From assembly GCA_031265955.1 (NCBI GenBank), contig JAISBY010000010.1:310001-374000 (forward strand): DNA of 64,000 nucleotides, given 5' to 3'. Source of the DNA: Mycoplasmataceae bacterium (lineage in GTDB: Bacteria > Bacillota_I > Bacilli_A > Mycoplasmatales > Mycoplasmoidaceae). The notes beneath the pieces were generated by a model. That model searched no databases. It was not told where the DNA came from and saw only the letters and a list, made by a program, of their open reading frames with translations. This document shows, one piece after another, positions 56,919 to 64,000 of this stretch. The position numbers were made by a program, and so were the translations under genes. Each line of letters opens with the position of its first letter. Position 1 is the first letter of the stretch.

Positions 56919-57724
56919 TGAATAATCGTTCCAAAGCTATTAATCTGTTTATTAATAAAACTAAATACAATAGGAGCGATCTTTTATCATGTGTTGCTAT
57001 TCATAAAGGTTTTACTAATGTTTCCTATAAAGTGCAAACGAATGATATGTGTTTTTACCAAATAAGATTAGGGAACGACAAAGGCAAGGTTAATCGGCAA
57101 AACGAATTAAAATTGCATCAATTACTCAAATTAACAGATTTCATTTATTACGATGTCAGTAACGGGAATGCCGTTAAAAAATGAATTTCAGGAGTTAACC
57201 CTACTAAGAGACAAATTAGTTCAAACAGTTTCTTAAAAGCCTTTGCTGAGTCTTTAATGTGGTTACACCGTGTTAAAGCAAGCAATATTGTCAAACACAA
57301 TTATTGAGATTGTATTGAAAAAGCGAAACTTCCACTAGAACATAAAGCAGCCTACATTAGTTTAATTAAAGATTACGAAAGGATGCCACTAGTTCTGTCT
57401 CACAACGATTTATCTGCAGATAATTTAATATATACACCAAGCAAAAAGGTTGTTTTTATTGATTATGAATGAGCAAGAATGAATAATAAATATTGAGATG
57501 TAGCCAATTTTATTAGAGAAGTTAATTTACCGCTTCGTGAAATTAAAATACTTTGTAAGTTACTTAAATTTAATAATTTGCACCAATTACTAACCTTTGT
57601 TTATTTAACTACCAATTATGCTTATCAATGAACGTTTAATATGCCCTTTACACCAATCATGAAAAGATATCGTCAGTTAACTTTTAAAAAGCTAAAACGC
57701 TACTATCAGTTCGTTAGTAACTAA
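56918..57724 (+). CDS. Choline/ethanolamine kinase-like protein (LicA type)
   Basis: 268 residues. The aminoglycoside-phosphotransferase/choline kinase fold is shown by SHNDLSADNLIY (Brenner motif, catalytic Asp164) and FIDYEWARMNN (Mg-binding Asp182). It probably phosphorylates choline, or ethanolamine, for lipid or glycolipid head groups; other small substrates cannot be excluded. Start and YitT stop overlap in TAATG. UGA Trp codons are frequent. The stop overlaps the acetyltransferase gene on the other strand by 4 nt. Confidence 0.8.
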
Positions 57725-58011
57725 AGGTTTGGCAAATAAATATCCTTGACTGTTTTATCTAAATCAGCCTGTTTCATAATAAAAGAACAAGCCGCATTAA
57801 ATTTTGCTTTTTGTTTTCTTATATAGTCAATCATCGCTTGGTAAAGTAATTTACCAATTCCATGACCTCTATCGTCAAAGAAGACATGAGTGCTAACAGC
57901 ACAGTAGACACTGTTCTTTAAAAGTTTCATAGTTAAGCAAGAATCAGGATGTTTAACTAATCTTAATTCATAAATATTATTTTTTTGCTTTTTAATTAGG
58001 TATTCATTCAT
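57721..58011 (-). CDS. Small GNAT-like N-acetyltransferase
   Basis: 96 residues, similar to the short YjdJ/COG2388 type. THVFFDDRGHGIGKLLYQAM contains the acetyl-CoA binding pattern (R-G-x-G-I-G-K-x-L) and AACSFIMKQ is the usual AxCxF strand. TATAAT (58018-58023) ends 6 nt before the ATG, so probably leaderless. Substrate unknown. Confidence 0.8.
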   Translation of the reverse strand: MNEYLIKKQKNNIYELRLVKHPDSCLTMKLLKNSVYCAVSTHVFFDDRGHGIGKLLYQAMIDYIRKQKAKFNAACSFIMKQADLDKTVKDIYLPNL

Positions 58012-58080
58012 AAAAATATTATATTTAAGGAAAGTGATGATTGTCTTTCCTTTTTCTTTTAATTAGTTTATTTTGAAATA

Positions 58081-58118
58081 AAAACCAGACTTTTACAAAA
58101 TGTGAAGTCTGGTTTTTT
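58081..58118 (-). terminator. Terminator of rplJ-rplL
   Basis: AAAACCAGACTT (58081-58092) pairs with AAGTCTGGTTTT (58105-58116) around TTACAAAATGTG, with Ts on both sides. It lies about 40 nt after the rplL stop (58159) and can serve either strand. Confidence 0.9.
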
Positions 58119-58158
58119 AGAGAATAAATTAAATTAATATCAACTAGTTATTAATGTA

Positions 58159-58530
58159 CTATGCCTCAATTTTAACTTTAGCACCTGCAGCTTCGAATTT
58201 CTTTTTAATTTCTTCCGCTTCTTCCGGTTTAATGTTTTCTTTAATAACAGCTGGAGTTTTTTCCACAGCTGCTTTAGCTTCCATTAAGCCTAAGCCTGTC
58301 GCTTCACGATAAGTTTTAATAACTGCTACTTTTTGTACACCAGCCTCTATTAAAGAGATAGTAACTGATGTTGGAGCTTCTGCTGGGCCAGTAGCTGCAG
58401 CGACTGCGGCTACTGGAGCAGCAGCAGTTACGCCAAACGCAGTTTCAATTGCTTTAACTAGATCGTTGACCTCTAGTAGCGTCATTTCCTTTAATGATTC
58501 GATAATTTGTTCTTTTGTTAATTTTGCCAT
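58159..58530 (-). CDS. rplL: 50S ribosomal protein L7/L12
   Basis: 123 residues. N-terminal helix region ([20 protein letters not shown]) dimerises and binds L10; an Ala/Pro hinge follows; the C-terminal domain has [20 protein letters not shown] and [14 protein letters not shown]. It recruits translation GTPases to the stalk. AAGGCAAATT is a weak upstream site. Confidence 0.97.
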   Translation of the reverse strand: MAKLTKEQIIESLKEMTLLEVNDLVKAIETAFGVTAAAPVAAVAAATGPAEAPTSVTISLIEAGVQKVAVIKTYREATGLGLMEAKAAVEKTPAVIKENIKPEEAEEIKKKFEAAGAKVKIEA

Positions 58531-58549
58531 AATTTGCCTTTCTTTTTAT

Positions 58550-59038
58550 TTATTGTGTTTTAGTTTCGCCTACGGCTTTAATGCCGTATGCTAGATTGCG
58601 AATGGATGCTTGTAAGCAAGATAGTAACATGGATAATAATCCGTCACGACCTGGGATGCTGGCAATCTTATCTAGTTCACTTGCTGGAACTAAATTAGAT
58701 TCTAATACCCCGTTTTTGTATTTGACGAATTTATGAGTCTTCATAATTTCGTGTAATTCTTTAAACGGAGCAATTTCATCGCCGTTTGCTATTAAGATGG
58801 CATTCGGACCTTGTAATTGAGAAAACCCTTCCAATTTAGCTAATGTAAAAGCACGAGTATAAATATTGTTTTTGGAAACATACATTTTTGCATTGGCAGC
58901 GTGTAATTTCTTACGGAATGTTGTCAATTCTTTGGCGGTTAAACCAAGGTATTCAAAGACAATGATTGATTTTCCTCCGCTTATTTGTTCAGCTAGTATT
59001 TTGGATTCGTTTTCCTTCTGTTGAATAATTGTTTTCAC
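58550..59038 (-). CDS. rplJ: 50S ribosomal protein L10
   Basis: 162 residues. AEQISGGKSIIVFEYLGLTA and LTTFRKKLHAANAKMYVSKN are typical of the N-terminal rRNA-binding domain, and IPGRDGLLSMLLSCLQASI leads to the L12-binding helix. GGAGG stands 8 nt before the ATG. It is preceded by an L10 leader, so autoregulation is expected. Confidence 0.96.
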   Translation of the reverse strand: MKTIIQQKENESKILAEQISGGKSIIVFEYLGLTAKELTTFRKKLHAANAKMYVSKNNIYTRAFTLAKLEGFSQLQGPNAILIANGDEIAPFKELHEIMKTHKFVKYKNGVLESNLVPASELDKIASIPGRDGLLSMLLSCLQASIRNLAYGIKAVGETKTQ

Positions 59039-59124
59039 AATTCAAACCTCCAAATATATGCATTAACAATTAAAATATTTTTAACGATTAACGCTAAAGA
59101 TATTTGAAATGTACAAAACTTTTG

Positions 59125-59185
59125 TATCACCTCGGTAACATAATTAAGGTTTTTGCCAGTTACTGTCTTTGGTTAATGCCTAGTA
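59125..59185 (-). promoter_or_regulatory. Ribosomal protein L10 leader
   Basis: Read on the minus strand: AACCAAAGACAGTAACTGG, then an AT-rich loop, then GTTACCGAGGT. GTAAC pairs with GTTAC, and the flanking AAGACAG and CCGAGG match the L10 leader of Firmicutes, where L10 or its L12 complex binds to repress rplJL. It lies about 90-145 nt upstream of the rplJ start. The identification rests on recall of the consensus. Confidence 0.75.
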
Positions 59186-59213
59186 AGTATATAAGAAAAG
59201 ATACACATCACAA
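59186..59213 (-). promoter_or_regulatory. Promoter of rplJ-rplL
   Basis: On the minus strand TTGTGA (59208-59213), a 16-nt spacer and TATACT (59186-59191), directly upstream of the L10 leader. The stretch 59214-59345 beyond it holds no gene. Confidence 0.65.
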
Positions 59214-59345
59214 CTTTTTATGTCGAGAACATAGACATCACGCAAAAGTCTTCAACGCGCAGAGTTAGTTGTAATATTCTTGCATGGTATTGGTTTAAAA
59301 TCATTTTACCAACTAGAGAATATCCAACCATTAGATGGTGTGGTT

Positions 59346-60176
59346 TTATTGTCCCATTGACCACTCCAATCCTGCATGGGTTAAAAAACCTGCTAATGTC
59401 AAAACCATTAACAAAGTCACTATCAACAAAGAAAATTTAGAAACCAATATTTTTTTACGAATCTGTTTAAAAGCGTCTGCTCACATAAATTGGCATTTTA
59501 TAAAACAAAAACAAACTATCATACACATCCCCAAGCTCACAAATCCATCGATGAAATAATGAACTTTTGAAACAATACGGCCAATAAAAGTGCTAATACC
59601 TAAGAAGCAAAGGATTATTAAAGCCATATAGATCAGAATATTAATTTGTCTTTCATATTTTTCTTTTTTTATCTTAGCTAAGACAATTATGACAATAAAA
59701 ATTTGAATATTTAGGTTATGAAAAGAAGGGAGCTCTCCGAAATTACTAAAATAATAAGTTTTGTTTATAAAAATATTCATATTATCTGGTGGAGTGTAAT
59801 AAACTGGGAATAAAAGAAAAATTACAAAACTAATCATGTGCATTAGAATAAAAGTTTTGGCCCAATAAGTAAAATACTTTCGCCCCAATAATACATAAAT
59901 TAATACTGAAAAAATAATCATAATCAAATCATACAATGAGGCCACATAATTAAAGAAGCCTAACGCTGGTGTGCCCCATTTAATAATGGCTTGATCAATC
60001 GGAAGATTAAGATTATCAAAAACTCATCAACCATGATTTACTAAAATAGTTTGAAGGGCGCACCCCCCCCCGTAGAAAATAAGGTGAGCAAGAAGCACTA
60101 AAAAAAGTCAAATGAGAATATAAAGCAAGTGGTTAAGAAAACGGTAATTCTTTTTGACAAAAGATTCTTGATTCAT
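59346..60176 (-). CDS. PAP2-like membrane phosphatase with G9 tract
   Basis: 276 residues, about six membrane segments. Two motifs of the PAP2 superfamily are visible: PSFH in GELPSFHNLN and R-x5-H-x3-D in GRIVSKVHYFID, close to the PAP2_3 (inositol-phosphotransferase-like) branch; the first motif was not located. Nine Gs of the coding strand (60071-60063) encode FYGGGCALQ near residue 36, in frame here; one slip would cut the protein to a short peptide. TATAAA is 6 nt before the ATG. It may dephosphorylate a lipid or transfer a head group. Confidence 0.78.
60063..60071. repeat. C9 tract inside the PAP2-like gene
   Basis: Nine Cs on the plus strand, G9 in the coding sense, near codon 36. Present length keeps the reading frame open. 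Confidence 0.92.
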
Positions 60177-60259
60177 ACGGAATTTATATCATGATTAATG
60201 GAAAATTACAAGATGTCTATTTAATCAACACTAAATTATTAATTAGGAACACTACTCTC

Positions 60260-61699
60260 TTATTGTGCAGGGAACATTAGATAGGAATCAGCAAGAATCT
60301 TATAAACAAAATCCACGGATGAGATAGATAAAGTTTCTTGAATGCTGTGAGGCGAAGTAATGTTAACACCGTAACTTATCCCGCTTTTAAAATTAAATTT
60401 CCCACTTAGTAGATCTTTAGTCTCTAAACCAGCAAGGACATATGTTAATTTTAAGTTTTTCTTGAAATGTCTTTTCACATAATCTTTAAATTTAATGGTG
60501 AAATTAGAAACTTCTATGTCGGGATTCCACCCCTGACCAATACGGAATGTATATTCTGCCCTTATTTGCTTTAGTCTCTTACAAATGAGATCTTTAATTT
60601 GCTCGTTGTCTTTTATATTTAAGGCTCTTGCATTAAAACTGATGTATAACCGTTTGTTTTTAATAAATGCCTTGCCAAGATTGCTCGCAGCCTGTGCTAG
60701 TTGATATTTTTGATTGTAAATTTTTACTCCGTTGAATACATCATTAAGAAAATTAATAATTTGATTTGATTGTTTTTTATCAACCGCATATGTTGGTTTC
60801 TTAATTGGAGTTAGCGATAACCTAAAATGTTTTTCATTAGGATTAAGTTTTTTTAGTTGCTTATAACATTTGTTGATGATTGGTTTTATATTATGCATTC
60901 TATCGTTAGTTGAAAATTTGACTGTAGCAAAACTGGGGATTGCGTTTAAAACCGTTCCACCAGAAATATCGTTTATTACTAATGTAATTGTTTGGGACAT
61001 TTCTTTCATTACAAAGAATATGCCTTTAAGAGCATTCAATCTTTTTTTGGCAATGTCCATGCCAGAATGTCCGCCTAGCAAATCTTTGATTGACAAACAA
61101 AAATGATTATCATAATGGTTTCTAATTAATTGTAACTTTGTATAGCTGTCAATGGTTAAACTACCAGAACAAGCGATTACAATCTCGTCATCAAGTTCGC
61201 TATCTAAGTTAATTAGATATTCTCCTTTAATTAATTTAGGGTTTAGCTCTTTGGCTCCTAATAATCCGATTTCTTCTTTAGAGGTAATAATTGCTTCTAA
61301 CGGCCCGTGTGTTGTAGATTTATCAGTAAACATCGCTAAAATCAAAGCTATCCCTATCCCATTGTCAGCGCCTAAAGTGGTATCGACTGCAGTAACGATA
61401 TTCTTTTTAAAGACGAGTCTAATTGGATCTTTAGCGAAATTATGATGAGATCCGTCTTTTTTAATGGTAACCATGTCGCTGTGAGCTTGCAGTGAAAGCA
61501 ACGGTAATTTTTCAAATCCTTTTGTTGCAGGAATTCTTGCCACAACATTGTTGGATTTATCTTTAATTACCTCAGCGCCAATCTTTTTAAACGTTTTTAC
61601 TAAAAAATTAGCAATTTTAGTTTCATGACGAGACGCCCTTGGAATTAATGAAATTTTTTTAAAATAGTCTCAAACTAATTTACTTGATTGGTTTTTCAT
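60260..61699 (-). CDS. pepD: Xaa-His dipeptidase (peptidase M20, PepD type)
   Basis: 479 residues from ATG 61699, set by the alignment SKLVWDYFKKISLIPRASRHE with the family start (UGA Trp). Metal-site motifs: LQAHSDMV, GADNGIG and TSKEEIGLLGA, with the catalytic Glu pair; a lid domain lies between about 180 and 380 (GGHSGMDI). It hydrolyses dipeptides in the cytoplasm, supplying amino acids to a host-dependent cell. Its first 20 nt overlap the PTS gene end in another frame. Confidence 0.9.
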
Positions 61700-63551
61700 T
61701 TTCTTTACTTATTAAGTCTTTCATCATGTTTTTTAACACATCAGCTTCGGTACCAAAAACAGCGTACACTGCTTTAGGACTTGGTTGAATTACGCCATGC
61801 GCGCCTAAGTCTTTTAATTTTTGCTTATCCACTTTATTAACATCAATTACCGTTACTCTTAATTTAGTAAAACAAGCACCAACATCTACAATATTATCTT
61901 TACCACCGTATGCTTTAATTACAGCATTAGCTTTTTCTGAATTCATATTGTGTTTAGATTCTTTGCTTTTTTTAAAGTCTGCCTTAGTGAATAATTTGGT
62001 ATTGCCACCACGACCGGGAGTAGCTAAATCAAACTTAAGTATGGCTCATCTAAAGAAAAAGAAATAAATGGGGGATAGCGCAATTCCAACAAGTAATGGA
62101 ACTCATAAATTAATGCCCCCACCCTTAATTTCTGGAACCAAAGAATAAAATACATCATCCAAAAAGCAAGCTCCAACAACATGCGGACCATACGGTGTAT
62201 AAAGAATAAAAATGGTATTAATCATTGCCGCAACACCATACATAATGGCATGAAAACCTCAATACAATCATGGTGCAATAAATAAAAAAGTAAATTCAAG
62301 TGGTTCGGTAATACCAGTAAAAAACGAAACAAAAGCTGAAGACAGTAAAATTGAGCTAGCTAATTTACGATTATCACCTTTAGGAGCACAAGTAAGCATT
62401 GCAAAAGCGGTGGCGGGTAAACAGAACATCATCACCGAACTTGCTCCAGCAGTGTATTGACCTGGAATAAATGTAAAACTATTATTTGCCGTAGGGATAT
62501 CTTTTACACCTTTGTAAATCATATCAACGGTAAGTTTCACATTAGAATGAATTAAATCTCCGTTTTGATACAGATCGACTGGCACGCCAACTTTGCTAAT
62601 CAAGTATCATTGGATTAAATTTTCGCCATTAATTTGATTTTGACTTGTCTCGCCTCAATAAGTTGCTCATGTTTCATAACTAGATGAAAGTTGGAAATAT
62701 TCTCCGTGATATAGAACGGTATTTTGTCAATCCAAATGAAAAACACCGCCAACAACAGTGTAGTTCACCAAAGTAGTCACAATGAAGTGCAATCCAAAAG
62801 GAAGCAGAGCTCGATTCATGAAGGCAATCCCGAATGAATTTAATCCACCTGGAGCTTTAGCCATGTAAATACCCAAGTTGTAAAGACCAATGCCGATAAT
62901 TGGCCATCCAATAGCAAACAAGATTGAAACGATTGCTAGGAAACCAAATAAAACTATTGGTACAAAGCGAATTCCTGAGAAAAATCCAATGGCATTAGGC
63001 AATTGGATATTTTTAAATTTATTAAATGCAAAAGCCGTTATCGTTCCAATAATAATTCCGCCAAATACTGATGTTGATAACGATGGGATACCAATATTAG
63101 TTGTAAAAATAGCGCTGTATTCATCTGCGTTAAGATGATAGAACAGAAAATTACATCCTGTAACTACATCGCCGTCTTTGGTAACTGAAATCAAAGCAGA
63201 CTGAAAAGCATTAAATATTAATCAACCTAAGAAGGCACAAACTCCAGCCGGTCCCGAATCTTTAGTAAATTTAACGGCAATGGAAATGGCAAATAATCCT
63301 GGCAATGCTGAAAAAACTATTTTTCCGGGTGCCTCTAAATATTTGCCAAAAATATTAACACCAGTATTATGAATGATGGAATTATCAGAAAAGATGGAAC
63401 CAAGCCCAATCATAATGCCAGCAATTGGTAACATGGAAATGGGCAACATCAGTCCCTGTGATAATTTGCCGAAAAATTCCTTAACATTCCCTTTGGCTTT
63501 ATTAACAGATGTAGGAACTTCGCCAAAGTGAGTTTGTTTAGAAACTATCAT
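61680..63551 (-). CDS. PTS EIICB sugar permease, glucose/GlcNAc family
   Basis: 623 residues in one frame with many UGA Trp codons. The EIIC domain (about 25-500) has MLPIAGIMIGLGSIF, FFSGIRFVPI and GITEPLEFTFLF. The EIIB domain (536-623) carries the phosphorylated Cys560 in DVGACFTKLRV. No EIIA is attached. It imports and phosphorylates a hexose using PEP; by domain order and motifs it is of the ptsG/nagE family, glucose being the likely sugar. A hydrophilic insertion of about 90 residues (around 285-370) is longer than usual. The -10 TATAAT (63563-63568) lies 11 nt upstream. Confidence 0.9.
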
Positions 63552-63562
63552 AATTGTTGATT

Positions 63563-63572
63563 ATTATATAAT
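63563..63572. promoter_or_regulatory. Palindromic -10 element shared by two divergent genes
   Basis: ATTATATAAT reads TATAAT on both strands: minus strand 63568-63563 for the PTS gene (ATG 63551) and plus strand 63567-63572 for the peptidase (ATG 63580, 7 nt away). The two -10 boxes overlap by two bases, so polymerase can use only one at a time. Confidence 0.7.
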
Positions 63573-63579
63573 CACAAAT

Positions 63580-64000
63580 ATGAAATATTGTTTTATCGGA
63601 ACATGAAGAATGCCATACGAATCTATTGTTAAAAATGTTTCGTTATTAAAGACTGGCGACCCAAAAGGTAATGCTATTGTAAACGTCATTAGTGATGTTG
63701 AAAACTATCCTTACTATAAGTCAGTAGGATATGGTGGCTTGCCTAATAGTGAAGGCATAGTAGAATTGGATGCAGGTTTTATGAATGGCCAGACACTTGC
63801 AGTCGGAGCGGTTGCAGGAGTTAATAGAATTAAAAACCCAATTCAAGTTGCTAGAAAACTAAGCTTAGATAAATTTAATAATTTTTTAGTCGCAACTGGC
63901 GCGGAAAAATATGCCATTCTTAACAAATTCAAAATGCAAAACATGTTAAGTGATCGTGCTAAGAAGATTTATCAAAACAAAAGGAAACTTTTACTTAAAA
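63580..64000 (+). CDS. Isoaspartyl peptidase/asparaginase family protein (N-terminal part)
   Basis: The frame runs to the window edge, so at least 140 residues are visible. It matches the Ntn-hydrolase asparaginase-2 family: an early NVSLLKTGDPKGNAI, SVGYGGLPNSEGIVELDAGF and AVAGVNRIKNPIQVARKL. The catalytic Thr lies beyond the window. Such enzymes release aspartate from isoaspartyl dipeptides, or GlcNAc-Asn linkages in the glycosylasparaginase branch. UGA Trp occurs in GTWRMPY. The start is supported by TATAAT 7 nt upstream (leaderless). Confidence 0.85.

Noticed and set aside
59335-59559. Plus-strand ORF of 74 codons
   Set aside because: It is antisense to the PAP2-like gene, which has clear motifs, and lacks a promoter.

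Overview
The window looks like the chromosome of a Mollicute (a Mycoplasma-like, wall-less bacterium). The DNA is AT-rich, and UGA is read as tryptophan inside nearly every long gene (secY, rplE, map, lon, alaS, rpoB, rpoC, parE, parC, mnmA, the PTS permease), so those genes are intact only under genetic code 4. Surface proteins are lipoproteins with mycoplasma-type signal peptides, no cell-wall or amino-acid synthesis genes are seen, and catabolism appears as a PTS sugar permease and a dipeptidase. Gene order around adk-map-infA and ecfA-ecfA-ecfT-truA resembles the pneumoniae group. The species cannot be named from sequence alone.

Layout. 1-8817: S10/spc ribosomal operon (rpsC to rplO), secY, adk, map, infA. 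8818-11692: an interruption carrying a BspA-like lipoprotein and a coiled-coil protein on the other strand. 11693-14011: the operon resumes with rpmJ, rpsM, rpsK, rpoA, rplQ. 14033-16410: aquaporin, a small membrane protein and a PAP2 phosphatase (minus strand). 16560-18820: DJ-1-like protein, short HPF, a Fic-HTH protein bracketed by a 29-bp direct repeat, and a candidate structured RNA. 18821-26271: lon with a CIRCE operator, an ABC exporter, alaS, a lipoprotein. 26541-28897: DegV protein, a remarkable leader locus and two surface proteins. 28913-34047: DEAD-box helicase, truA and the ECF transporter core. 34213-36384: a large membrane coiled-coil protein and an orphan ORF. 36585-45781: rpoB, rpoC, rplM, rpsI, tRNA-Ile, tRNA-Ala. 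45921-58011: phosphopantetheinyl transferase, mtnN, a nadD-yqeK fusion, parE-parC-yqeG-yqeH, mnmA, a YitT-like protein, a choline-kinase-like protein and an acetyltransferase. 58159-64000: rplL, rplJ with an L10 leader, a second PAP2-like protein, pepD, a PTS EIICB and the start of an isoaspartyl peptidase/asparaginase.

The most interesting signal is a set of simple-sequence tracts placed as switches. Poly-G tracts (8-9 G on the coding strand) sit inside an ABC permease, a lipoprotein and a PAP2-like protein, all in the ON frame here. Two lipoprotein genes are preceded by the same arrangement: a simple repeat, a TATAAT box, a start codon within about ten bases, and then the inverted complement of the same repeat inside a tiny leader ORF. 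At 27481-27600 the leader ORF with nine Gs reads straight through a perfect 17-bp terminator hairpin placed just before a lipoprotein gene; one G fewer or more stops it before the hairpin. That suggests slippage-controlled, translation-coupled antitermination, which is a hypothesis from sequence only.

A second general pattern is that the first gene of many transcription units has a TATAAT box 6-9 nt before its start codon (leaderless mRNA), while genes inside operons carry AGGAG-type ribosome binding sites.
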